DNA of 64,000 bases from Streptomyces dysideae (GTDB lineage Bacteria > Actinomycetota > Actinomycetes > Streptomycetales > Streptomycetaceae). The notes below the pieces were generated by a model that saw only the letters and a program-made list of their open reading frames with translations, did not search any database and was not told where the DNA came from. Of this stretch, positions 10,607 through 18,470 are shown in pieces. Location of the stretch: positions 343,678-407,677 of the forward strand of contig NZ_KQ949076.1 in NCBI RefSeq assembly GCF_001514305.1, in the 5' to 3' direction. Every line of letters begins with the position of its first letter. Position 1 is the first letter of the stretch. The position numbers were made by a program, and so were the translations under genes.

Positions 10607-10909
10607 GTGTTCCTTGACCTGCACCGCAAGAGCCAGCAGTTGGAGCGCCTACTCGCCCAGGAACACGCAGACAACGAAGAGTTGAGCGCCCGCCTGGCGG
10701 CTTTGGAGGCCGACCTGGCGGAGGAGAACCCCCCGGGCCTGCCGACGCTGCGCACACAAGTGAGAGAGATACGCCAACTGATAAACAGGGGCCGAGGAAT
10801 CCAACCCCAGAGGCGCGGGACTGCATCAACTTGCGGCTCCGCCGCGTGGGCGCGACAAGCCACAACGAACCCGCAGCCGCCAAGCAGTCCCCGCCACCCC
10901 TCCCCCTAG
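10607..10909 (+). CDS. Short coiled-coil ORF, probably a gene fragment
   Basis: A frame opening with GTG at 10607 encodes FLDLHRKSQQLERLLAQEH and then a Glu/Leu-rich heptad stretch up to about residue 65, consistent with a coiled coil. Beyond that it runs through an interspersed repeat (10806-10882) into low-complexity Pro/Ser, so its 3' end is not natural. No ribosome-binding site is seen. It may be the tail of a gene cut by the neighbouring element, but I do not recognise the family and it does not resemble the missing part of the hybrid kinase. Confidence 0.3.
   Translation: MFLDLHRKSQQLERLLAQEHADNEELSARLAALEADLAEENPPGLPTLRTQVREIRQLINRGRGIQPQRRGTASTCGSAAWARQATTNPQPPSSPRHPSP
10806..10882. 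repeat. Streptomyces-type interspersed GC-rich repeat
   Basis: This stretch contains GGCGCGGGACTGCATCAAC, the palindromic core TGCGGCTCCGCCGCG (10832-10846) and then a GCGCGACAAGCCACAACG-type tail. Similar 'GCGGCTCCGCCGCGTGGGCGCG' strings are frequent between genes in Streptomyces (recollection), and the 15-base core recurs at 31336-31350 and 58617-58631 in this window. Confidence 0.6.
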
Positions 10910-12780
10910 GCTTCGCGTGCCCCGGCGTACATCTCATCAATCAGATGCTTGTACTCCCGCTCAACAACAGGCCGCTTCAGCTTCAGACTCGGCGTGATCT
11001 CCCCATGCTCAACATCGAGGTCCCGAGGCAGCAACCGGAACTTCTTGATGGTCTGCCACCGCTGAAGCCCCTCATTGAGCTGCTTCACATACGCCTCGAC
11101 CATCGCCACCGTCTCCGGCGCGGCGACAACCTCCGCGTACGGCTTCCCCCCGAGCCCGTTCTCCTCGGCCCAGCCGAGAATCGACACCTCGTCGAGCGCG
11201 ATCAGCGCCGTGCAGAAGTTCCGGTCGGCCCCGTGCACCAGGATGTTGGACACGTACGGGCACACCGCCTTGAACTGCCCCTCGACCTCGGCAGGCGCGA
11301 TGTACTTGCCGCCCGACGTCTTGATGAGGTCCTTCTTCCGGTCGGTGATCCGCAGATACCCGTCGGGCGACAGTTCCCCGATGTCCCCGGTGTGGAACCA
11401 CCCGTCGGCCTCCAGCACCTCGGCCGTCTTCTCGGGCAGCCCGTGGTAGCCCTCCATGATCCCGGGCCCGCGCAGCAGGATCTCGCCGTCGTCGGCGATG
11501 CGCACCTCCGTACCGGGCAGCGGCTTGCCGACCGTGCCGGTGCGGTAGGCCTCACCCGGGTTCACGAACGACGCGGCCGAGGACTCCGTGAGCCCGTACC
11601 CCTCGAGGATGTGAATCCCGGCGCCGGAGAAGAAGTACCCGATCTCCGGAGACAGCGCGGCCGACCCGGACACGCACGCCCGCAGGTTGCCGCCGAACGC
11701 CTCCCGGATCTTGGCGTACACCAGCGCGTCCGCGACCTTGTGCTTGGCGCTCAGCGCGAAGGGCGCCGACGCCGTGCCGGTGCGCCGGAAGTTGTCCTGG
11801 GCGGCCTTGGCGTACTCGCGGGCGACCTCGGCGGCCCACTGGAAGATCTTGTACTTGGCGCCGCCGCCCGCCCGGGCCTTGGCGGCGACCCCGTTGTAGA
11901 CCTTCTCGAAGATGCGCGGCACGGCGGCCATGTAGGTCGGCTGTACGACCGGCAGGTTCTCGATGATCTTGTCGACGCGGCCGTCGACGGCGGTGACGTG
12001 CCCGACCTCGATCTGCCCGGAGGTCAGCACCTTGCCGAAGACGTGCGCGAGCGGCAGCCACAGGTACTGCACGTCGTCGGCGCCGACCAGCCCGGTCGCG
12101 GCGATCGCCTTCGCCATGTACGACCAGTTGTCGTGCGGGAGGCGCACACCCTTGGGGCGGCCGGTGGTGCCGGAGGTGTAGATCAGCGTCGCGAGCTGGT
12201 CCTTGGTGATCGCGCCGACCCGCTCCCTGACCAGGTCGGGGTCCTTCTCCAGGCGGGCGGCGCCGCGGGCCTCCAGCTCGGTGAGGGTGAGCACCGAGTC
12301 GCTGCTCTCGACGCCGGCCGGGTCGATGACCACGACATGGGTGAGCGCGGGCAGCTCACCGAGCTTCTCCTGCGCCTTGGCGAGCTGGACCGCGTCCTCG
12401 GCGATCAGCACCCGGCTCTCGGAGTCGGCGAGGATGAACGCCGACTCGTCGGCGTTGGTCTGCGGATAGACGGTCGTGGTCGCGGCCCCGGCGCACATGA
12501 TGCCGAGGTCGGCGAGGATCCACTCGAGCCGGGTCGAGGACGCGAGGGCCACCCGCTGCTCGGGCTGCACGCCCAGCTCGATGAGGCCGGCCGCGATGGC
12601 GTAGACCCGCTCGGCGGTCTGCGCCCAGTTCAGCGACTTCCAGTCGTCCGGACCCTGCCCGGAGGCGGGCGGAACGGGATAGCGGTACGCCTCGGCGTCC
12701 GGTGTGGCCGCCACGCGCTCCAGGAAGAGGGCCGCCACGGTCGGCGGGCGGTTCTCGATCAAAGTCTGTGTGTCGCTCAC
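10906..12780 (-). CDS. Long-chain acyl-CoA synthetase (FadD15-like AMP-forming ligase)
   Basis: An ANL-superfamily adenylate-forming enzyme that activates fatty acids to acyl-CoA via acyl-AMP. The P-loop-like motif A10 region is LIYTSGTTGRPKGVRLPHDN, the A5 motif YGLTESSAA, and the A8 hinge LRITDRKKDLIKTSGGKYIAP. The start is GTG at 12780 (VSDTQTLIENRPP), which has GGAGGATGTC directly upstream and gives 624 residues; in-frame starts further upstream lie in the promoter region. The product is expected at the membrane/cytosol interface. A palindrome overlapping a likely promoter (12837-12846) suggests control by a fatty-acid-responsive TetR-type repressor, though this is inference. Confidence 0.92.
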   Translation of the reverse strand: MSDTQTLIENRPPTVAALFLERVAATPDAEAYRYPVPPASGQGPDDWKSLNWAQTAERVYAIAAGLIELGVQPEQRVALASSTRLEWILADLGIMCAGAATTTVYPQTNADESAFILADSESRVLIAEDAVQLAKAQEKLGELPALTHVVVIDPAGVESSDSVLTLTELEARGAARLEKDPDLVRERVGAITKDQLATLIYTSGTTGRPKGVRLPHDNWSYMAKAIAATGLVGADDVQYLWLPLAHVFGKVLTSGQIEVGHVTAVDGRVDKIIENLPVVQPTYMAAVPRIFEKVYNGVAAKARAGGGAKYKIFQWAAEVAREYAKAAQDNFRRTGTASAPFALSAKHKVADALVYAKIREAFGGNLRACVSGSAALSPEIGYFFSGAGIHILEGYGLTESSAASFVNPGEAYRTGTVGKPLPGTEVRIADDGEILLRGPGIMEGYHGLPEKTAEVLEADGWFHTGDIGELSPDGYLRITDRKKDLIKTSGGKYIAPAEVEGQFKAVCPYVSNILVHGADRNFCTALIALDEVSILGWAEENGLGGKPYAEVVAAPETVAMVEAYVKQLNEGLQRWQTIKKFRLLPRDLDVEHGEITPSLKLKRPVVEREYKHLIDEMYAGAREA

Positions 12781-12829
12781 GACATCCTCCGGGGCCCGCG
12801 ACAGTGCGGCTGGCTCAGGTTTGCGGCTG

Positions 12830-12856
12830 TTGTTTAACTCGCGAGTAACTATCGAG
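12830..12856 (-). promoter_or_regulatory. Candidate operator/promoter of the acyl-CoA synthetase gene
   Basis: A perfect 10-base palindrome ACTCGCGAGT (12837-12846) within TTTAACTCGCGAGTAACTA lies about 55 bases upstream of the GTG start. On the coding strand it is preceded immediately by GATAGT, a fair -10 element. TetR-family operators often look like this. The bound regulator is unknown. Confidence 0.4.
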
Positions 12857-12938
12857 CAGAGATCAGAGTAGAGCGCGACCGGCCAGTGCGTAAGGGGCGG
12901 CGGACTGTCACTTCCTCCAGAGTGAGACCGTACGCACA

Positions 12939-12978
12939 AACAGGGGCCCGCCGCACTTTCGCACGGCGGGCCCCTGTT
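12939..12978 (-). terminator. Terminator of lepA
   Basis: Perfect 15-bp stem (AACAGGGGCCCGCCG / CGGCGGGCCCCTGTT) with a 10-base loop, located 40 bases past the lepA stop. Confidence 0.85.
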
Positions 12979-13017
12979 CTACCCGCTTTGGGAACGCACC
13001 CCCCCTGTTACCTGCGG

Positions 13018-14886
13018 TTACTTCTTGCCCTTGCCCGATCCCGCACTGTCATCGCTGCTCAGGACGGCGATGAAGGCCTCCTGCGGAACCTCCACGGAAC
13101 CCACCATCTTCATCCGCTTCTTGCCTTCCTTCTGCTTCTCCAGCAGCTTGCGCTTACGGGAGATGTCGCCGCCGTAGCACTTGGCGAGGACGTCCTTGCG
13201 GATGGCGCGGATGGTCTCGCGGGCGATGACCCGGGAGCCGATGGCGGCCTGGATGGGCACCTCGAAGGCCTGCCGCGGGATGAGCTCGCGCAGCTTGGCG
13301 ACGAGCCGCACACCGTAGGCGTACGCGGCGTCCTTGTGCGTGATCGCCGAGAAGGCGTCCACCTTGTCGCCGTGCAGCAGGATGTCGACCTTGACCAGGC
13401 TGGAGGTCTGCTCGCCGGTGGGCTCGTAGTCCAGCGAGGCGTAGCCGCGGGTCTTGGACTTCAGCTGGTCGAAGAAGTCGAAGACGATCTCCGCGAGCGG
13501 CAGGGTGTAACGGATCTCGACCCGGTCCTCGGAGAGGTAGTCCATGCCGAGCAGGACACCGCGCCGGGTCTGGCACAGCTCCATGATCGACCCGATGAAC
13601 TCGGAGGGCGCGAGGATCGTGGCGCGTACGACCGGCTCGTACACCTCGCTGATCTTGCCCTCGGGGAACTCGCTCGGGTTGGTGACCGTGTGCTCGGTGC
13701 CGTCCTCCATCAGGACGCGGTAGACCACGTTCGGCGCGGTGGCGATGAGGTCGAGCCCGAACTCGCGCTCGAGCCGCTCGCGGATCACGTCGAGGTGCAG
13801 CAGTCCGAGGAAGCCGACGCGGAAACCGAAGCCGAGCGCGGCGGAGGTCTCCGGCTCGTAGACGAGCGCGGCGTCGTTGAGCTGGAGCTTGTCGAGGGCG
13901 TCGCGCAGCTCCGGGTAGTCGGATCCGTCCAGCGGATACAGACCCGAGAAGACCATCGGCTTGGGGTCCTTGTAACCGCCGAGCGCCTCGGTGGCCCCCT
14001 TGGCCTGGCTGGTGATGGTGTCACCGACCTTGGACTGGCGGACGTCCTTCACACCGGTGATGAGGTAGCCCACCTCACCGACGCCGAGCCCGTCGGCGGG
14101 CAGCATCTCCGGCGAGTTGGTGCCGATCTCCAGCAGCTCGTGCGTGGCGCCGGTGGACATCATCCGGATGCGCTCGCGCCGGCTGAGCTGGCCGTCGATG
14201 ACACGGACGTACGTCACGACGCCGCGATACGAGTCGTAGACCGAGTCGAAGATCATCGCGCGGGCGGGGGCGTCGGCGACACCGACCGGCGCCGGAACCT
14301 CCCGGACGACCTTGTCGAGCAGCGCGTCGACACCGACACCGGTCTTGGCGGAGACCTTGAGAACGTCGTCGGGGTCGCAACCGATGAGGTTGGCGAGCTC
14401 CTCGGAGAACTTCTCCGGCTGGGCGGCCGGCAGGTCGATCTTGTTCAGTACGGGGATGATCTTGAGGTCGTTCTCCATCGCCAGGTAGAGGTTGGCGAGG
14501 GTCTGGGCCTCGATGCCCTGAGCGGCGTCGACGAGGAGCACGGTCCCCTCGCAGGCGGCGAGCGACCGCGAGACCTCGTAGGTGAAGTCGACGTGACCCG
14601 GGGTGTCGATCATGTTGAGGATGTGCGTGCTGCCGGGATCGTGGGTCGGAGCCCACGGCAGACGCACAGCCTGGGACTTGATCGTGATACCGCGCTCACG
14701 CTCGATGTCCATCCGGTCGAGGTACTGAGCACGCATCTGCCGCTGCTCGACCACACCGGTCAGTTGGAGCATCCGGTCGGCGAGTGTGGACTTGCCGTGG
14801 TCGATGTGCGCGATGATGCAGAAATTGCGGATCAGAGCCGGGTCGGTACGGCTCGGCTCGGGCACATGGTTAGGGGTCGCGGGCAC
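13018..14886 (-). CDS. lepA: Elongation factor 4 (LepA)
   Basis: A ribosome-dependent translational GTPase that acts on translating or assembling ribosomes. The G1 motif AHIDHGKST lies at about 26-34, with G2 to G5 following ([24 protein letters not shown]). The LepA-specific C-terminal domain is complete ([20 protein letters not shown]). The start GTG at 14886 ([14 protein letters not shown]) is preceded by AGGACCCTGC and gives 622 residues, as in other Streptomyces; an open frame continues upstream to 15063 but has no family support. It diverges from rpsT, an arrangement conserved in many actinobacteria. Confidence 0.97.
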   Translation of the reverse strand: MPATPNHVPEPSRTDPALIRNFCIIAHIDHGKSTLADRMLQLTGVVEQRQMRAQYLDRMDIERERGITIKSQAVRLPWAPTHDPGSTHILNMIDTPGHVDFTYEVSRSLAACEGTVLLVDAAQGIEAQTLANLYLAMENDLKIIPVLNKIDLPAAQPEKFSEELANLIGCDPDDVLKVSAKTGVGVDALLDKVVREVPAPVGVADAPARAMIFDSVYDSYRGVVTYVRVIDGQLSRRERIRMMSTGATHELLEIGTNSPEMLPADGLGVGEVGYLITGVKDVRQSKVGDTITSQAKGATEALGGYKDPKPMVFSGLYPLDGSDYPELRDALDKLQLNDAALVYEPETSAALGFGFRVGFLGLLHLDVIRERLEREFGLDLIATAPNVVYRVLMEDGTEHTVTNPSEFPEGKISEVYEPVVRATILAPSEFIGSIMELCQTRRGVLLGMDYLSEDRVEIRYTLPLAEIVFDFFDQLKSKTRGYASLDYEPTGEQTSSLVKVDILLHGDKVDAFSAITHKDAAYAYGVRLVAKLRELIPRQAFEVPIQAAIGSRVIARETIRAIRKDVLAKCYGGDISRKRKLLEKQKEGKKRMKMVGSVEVPQEAFIAVLSSDDSAGSGKGKK

Positions 14887-15149
14887 GCAGGGTCCTGATT
14901 CTTGAGGTATCCGCAGGGTCAGCGGCTCGGGTCGGATCGATACGTAGGTTCCATGGTCCCACGGGCGGCGACCTGGAACCGGTCTGGGCCGTGACGGAGG
15001 GGCCCTGGAGACCGGTTTGGGGTGGCTGACCGGCCGCTGGTACCCTGGGTGGCTGTGTCTCATGCCCTCTCAGCGCGAGGCACACCTCAAGAAATCACCT
15101 GGTGCGGGACCTTCGCGGCCCCGTGCCTGAACCTGTAAAGGCTCAATTC

Positions 15150-15416
15150 GTGGCGAACATCAAGTCCCAGATCAAGCGGATCAAGACCAACGAGAAGGCC
15201 CGGCTGCGCAACAAGGCCGTCAAGTCCTCCCTGAAGACCGCGATCCGCAAGGCCCGTGAGGCCGCTGCCGCGGGTGACGTCGAGAAGGCCACCGAGTACC
15301 AGCGCGCTGCCGCGCGTCAGCTCGACAAGGCCGTCTCGAAGGGCGTCATCCACAAGAACCAGGCCGCCAACAAGAAGTCGGCGCTGGCGTCGAAGGTCGC
15401 GTCCCTCAAGGGCTGA
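15150..15416 (+). CDS. rpsT: 30S ribosomal protein S20
   Basis: This small primary-binding protein of the 30S subunit contacts 16S rRNA at the body base. It is Lys/Ala-rich and entirely helical as expected ([20 protein letters not shown] at the start, then [16 protein letters not shown] near the end). The GTG at 15150 gives the standard 88 residues. It is monocistronic and followed by a strong hairpin at 15542-15593. The 260-base space to lepA should contain both promoters, but I see no clear -10/-35 pair. Confidence 0.97.
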   Translation: MANIKSQIKRIKTNEKARLRNKAVKSSLKTAIRKAREAAAAGDVEKATEYQRAAARQLDKAVSKGVIHKNQAANKKSALASKVASLKG

Positions 15417-15541
15417 ACTCCTTCTTTGATCTGACCGCCGGACGGACCAGAGCGGGCCCTCTCTCATCCGCTCCCGCCCGGCACCCCCGGAGCCACGCGC
15501 GGCCTGCGTTCGCCACGCGGGCGTGGCCCCAGCAGCTTGAT

Positions 15542-15593
15542 CCGAAGGCCCCGGCACCCCACCCTTCCCCAGGGCGGAAGCCGGGGCCTTCGG
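15542..15593. terminator. Bidirectional hairpin between rpsT and an NTF2-like gene
   Basis: Perfect 14-bp stem (CCGAAGGCCCCGGC / GCCGGGGCCTTCGG) with a 24-base loop and no U-tract, as is normal in Streptomyces. It sits between two convergent genes. Confidence 0.85.
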
Positions 15594-15622
15594 CATGACC
15601 AGGTGCCCGGAGTGTGCGATCC

Positions 15623-16018
15623 CTACGACCAGAATTCGTCGGCCGCTTCGATGTCGTCGACACACTCGTCGAGATCCGTGGCCTTGTCCCCGACGATCCG
15701 AAAGACGATGCATGCGTTCTGGTCGATGCGCTTGCCTTGGCGCTCGGCGCTGAAGTGGTGCAGAGCCACAGCGTGTCCTCGCCCGTCGACGAGAATGTTC
15801 CGCAGCTCGACGCGCAACGTCCCGCCCGTCTCCTCGAAGAGCCGGCCGTACATCTCGATGACCGCGTCCTGCCCCTTGTAGTCGCCCGAGAGCAGGCCAC
15901 TGCCGGGCACGTGGTGTGTGACGTCCCCGGCCAACAAGGTCCGCAAGGTGTCCATGTCACCGCGGTTGAAGGCTTCGTATCCCTTGCGGACGAGCTCTGC
16001 GTGCGGGTGTTCAGCCAT
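15623..16018 (-). CDS. NTF2/SnoaL-like protein
   Basis: A 131-residue protein with the compact NTF2-like alpha+beta barrel pattern of SnoaL-type polyketide cyclases and ketosteroid-isomerase-like proteins. Typical features are the N-terminal helix HAELVRKGYEAFNRGDMDTL, the turn HVPGSGLLSGDYKG, and the later strands VALHHFSAERQGK and ACIVFRIVGDKATD. No polyketide genes are nearby, so it is more likely a stand-alone binding or isomerase-like protein. The start at 16018 (MAEHPHAEL) is chosen because the family begins there; an in-frame start upstream at 16090 exists without a ribosome-binding site. Confidence 0.82.
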   Translation of the reverse strand: MAEHPHAELVRKGYEAFNRGDMDTLRTLLAGDVTHHVPGSGLLSGDYKGQDAVIEMYGRLFEETGGTLRVELRNILVDGRGHAVALHHFSAERQGKRIDQNACIVFRIVGDKATDLDECVDDIEAADEFWS

Positions 16019-16184
16019 GACGATCGCCGCCTCTCCGTCATGTAGGCGATTACGGCTGATACACCTGATTCTCCTCTTCGCTGGAGGCACGGCTAGTGGA
16101 TCAAGGGAGGGGGAGCACCAGGGCTTTCAAGCCCAGCCTCTTTCCCGACAGTGAACGGGTGGCGGGTGGGCACAGGCCGGGAGT

Positions 16185-16204
16185 CCAGGGGGCGGAGCCC
16201 CTGG
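16185..16204 (-). terminator. Possible terminator of holA
   Basis: A CCAGGGG/CCCCTGG stem with a short GCGGAG-type loop, about 50 bases downstream of the holA stop. The region 16019-16250 is otherwise G/C-rich and without a convincing gene. Confidence 0.5.
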
Positions 16205-16251
16205 GGGATGGGACGGGTAGGTGCGGCGGGGGGCGAACCCAGCCCGCCCCC

Positions 16252-17241
16252 TTACCCCCGCCCCCGCGACCGAGCCGCCCGAGCGATCGCCACCACAGCC
16301 TTCTCCAGGGCGTACTCGGGATCATCCCCCCCACCCTTCACCCCCGCATCCGCCTCAGCCACCGCCCGCAGCGCATCCGCAACCCCATCCGGCGTCCACC
16401 CCCGCATCTGCTGCCGCACCCGATCGATCTTCCACGGCGGCATCCCCAGCTCACGCGCCAGATCAGCCGGCCGCCCCCCACGAGCCGAAGACAGCTTCCC
16501 GATCGCCCGCACACCCTGCGCCAACGCACTGGTGATCATCACCGGCGCCACCCCGGTCGCCAGCGACCACCGCAACGCCTCCAACGCCTCCGCGGCCCGT
16601 CCCTCAACCGCCCGGTCGGCAACCGTGAAGCTCGAAGCCTCGGCGCGCCCGGTGTAGTACCGCCCGACGACGGCCTCGTCGATGGTCCCCTCGACATCGG
16701 CCACGAGCTGGGACACGGCGGACGCCAGTTCCCGCAGATCGCTCCCGATCGAGTCGACGAGCGCCTGACACGCCTCGGGCGTCGCGGACCGCCCCACGGC
16801 CCGGAACTCCCCCCGCACAAACGCCAGCCGATCCGCCGGCTTCGTCATCTTCGGGCACGCCACCTCCCGCGCTCCCGCCTTGCGCGCGGCATCGAGCAGC
16901 CCCTTGCCCTTGGCGCCGCCCGCGTGCAGCAGCACCAGGGTGATCTCCTCGGCCGGCGCCCCCAGATACGCCCTCACGTCCTTGATCGTGTCCGCCGAGA
17001 GATCCTGCGCATTGCGCACGACGACGACCTTCCGCTCCGCGAACAGCGACGGACTGGTCAGCTCGGCGAGCGTGCCGGGCTGCAACTGGTCCGGCGTCAG
17101 GTCCCGCACATCCGTGTCGGCGTCCGAGGCCCGCGCGGCGGCCACCACCTCCTGCACGGCACGGTCGAGCAGCAGCTCCTCCTGCCCCACGGCAAGCGTC
17201 AGCGGGGCAAGCAGGTCGTCATTCGCAGTCTTCCTGGCCAT
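16252..17241 (-). CDS. holA: DNA polymerase III subunit delta
   Basis: The clamp-loader delta subunit opens the beta sliding clamp within the DnaX complex. The 329-residue protein has the expected N-terminal AAA+-like fold (LAPLTLAVGQEELLLDRAV, SPSLFAERKVVVVRNAQDL) without a functional Walker A, then the three-helix collar domain. The ATG at 17241 (MARKTANDD) is the usual start; two in-frame starts lie 9-10 codons upstream. It follows comEA, comEC, nat and a small gene in the same orientation; holA next to comEC is a conserved actinobacterial arrangement. Confidence 0.93.
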   Translation of the reverse strand: MARKTANDDLLAPLTLAVGQEELLLDRAVQEVVAAARASDADTDVRDLTPDQLQPGTLAELTSPSLFAERKVVVVRNAQDLSADTIKDVRAYLGAPAEEITLVLLHAGGAKGKGLLDAARKAGAREVACPKMTKPADRLAFVRGEFRAVGRSATPEACQALVDSIGSDLRELASAVSQLVADVEGTIDEAVVGRYYTGRAEASSFTVADRAVEGRAAEALEALRWSLATGVAPVMITSALAQGVRAIGKLSSARGGRPADLARELGMPPWKIDRVRQQMRGWTPDGVADALRAVAEADAGVKGGGDDPEYALEKAVVAIARAARSRGRG

Positions 17242-17318
17242 CGCGACAAGCATCCCACGGCCCACTGACAACGCCCGCCGTGCACCTCAACGCACCCCCT
17301 GCACGTGAGCTCACCGCC

Positions 17319-17564
17319 CTACGGCTCCTCCCGCCACCCGTCCCACTCCCCCACGAACTCGTCCAGCACCCCGGCATCGAGCCGGCCCTTCTCGTCCCGC
17401 AGCACCACCAGCCACTGCGCGTCCTCGGCATCATCCTCACCGGCCAGCGCATCCCGCACGAGCTGCGGCTCCTCGTCGATCGCGAACCGCTCCCGGAGCG
17501 CCTCGGCCACCTCCTCCGCTGCATCACGGTCGGGCAGCACCAGCACATGTCTCACATCACTCAC
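17319..17564 (-). CDS. Conserved small acidic protein
   Basis: An 81-residue acidic protein starting with GTG at 17564 (VSDVRHVLVLPDRDAAEE). It reads as alternating strand-helix-strand segments: LVLPDRDAAEEVAEALRERF, then a Glu/Asp-rich loop with DAQWLVVLRD, and ends in DEFVGEWDGWREEP. I do not recognise a named family. The position between nat and holA, with short spacers and the same orientation, suggests co-transcription. A longer frame reaching 17630 exists but would overlap nat by 4 bases. Confidence 0.65.
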   Translation of the reverse strand: MSDVRHVLVLPDRDAAEEVAEALRERFAIDEEPQLVRDALAGEDDAEDAQWLVVLRDEKGRLDAGVLDEFVGEWDGWREEP

Positions 17565-17626
17565 GCCGCCATTTTCCGCTACCCCGGACCAGCCCCCGGC
17601 GGACCACCGTTCACGCTCATTCACTT

Positions 17627-18466
17627 TCATTCACCGCGGTCGGCACTCCGCACCACCGGCACCCGCTCCAGCTCGATCCCGAACCGCTCCCGATACACCC
17701 CGAGCACCTCCTCGTCCGTCCCCAGCTCCCACTCCTCCCGTGTCCCGTCAGCGGCCGTCACCTTGAGGTCACGCCCGCTCAACGTGACCCTCCCGCCTTC
17801 CTCCGTCACCCGCGAACACACCAACGACCGCGTGAAGTGCGAGGCCGGCGAGGTGCTGTGCCACCACGCCCCGGCCACGAAGTCGCCGAGCACCCGCGCC
17901 CGCCGCTCCAGTCGGTACTGCGGCTCACCGTCCCGGATCACATCCAGGTCCGCCGCCCCCACCGCGTCGTACCCGCCTCGCACCCCGGCAGCGTCCGGCC
18001 CCGCCTCGACAACCCGGAACACACCCCCGGGATCCACCTGCTCGCCCCGCGCCTCGAACGCCAGCGGGTAGTGACTGTGCGCCCCGAACCCGACGTCGGC
18101 CAGCCACTCGCCCCCGTCCACCGTCCGCACCCGCAGCGCGAGATGGTCGTACGGGATCCCGAGCAGCCCCCCGTCGCCGTACACCCGCGCCGCCAGCAGT
18201 GTGACGTCGAAGCCCAGCGCGGTGAGCAACGCCGCGAACGCGCCGTTCAGTTCGTAGCAGAACCCGCCCCGCCGTGCTCCCACCACCTTGTCCAGCAGCC
18301 GCTTCTCCTCCAGCACGATCTCCTCGCCCAGGTGGATCGACAGGTTCTCGAAGGGCACGGTCTGCAGATGGTGCAGCTGCAGTTCGCGCAGGACGTCGAC
18401 GGTCGGCCACGCCGGGTGCTCGACCCCCAGGCGGCGCAGATAGGCATCAACCTCAGCGGAATCCAT
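17627..18466 (-). CDS. nat: Arylamine N-acetyltransferase
   Basis: This cytosolic enzyme transfers acetyl groups from acetyl-CoA to arylamines and arylhydrazines; related actinomycete enzymes close amide bonds in ansamycin synthesis. The catalytic triad is complete: Cys70 in RRGGFCYELN, His108 in YDHLALRV and Asp124 in LADVGFG. The 279-residue length is standard. The start ATG at 18466 lies 4 bases after the comEC stop, so it should be translated together with comEC. No ansamycin genes are visible, so a xenobiotic or general role is more likely. Confidence 0.92.
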   Translation of the reverse strand: MDSAEVDAYLRRLGVEHPAWPTVDVLRELQLHHLQTVPFENLSIHLGEEIVLEEKRLLDKVVGARRGGFCYELNGAFAALLTALGFDVTLLAARVYGDGGLLGIPYDHLALRVRTVDGGEWLADVGFGAHSHYPLAFEARGEQVDPGGVFRVVEAGPDAAGVRGGYDAVGAADLDVIRDGEPQYRLERRARVLGDFVAGAWWHSTSPASHFTRSLVCSRVTEEGGRVTLSGRDLKVTAADGTREEWELGTDEEVLGVYRERFGIELERVPVVRSADRGE

Positions 18467-18470
18467 GCCC

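Noticed and set aside
10607..10909. Coiled-coil ORF as the missing part of the hybrid kinase
   Set aside because: No HisKA, HATPase or receiver motif; heptad pattern only.
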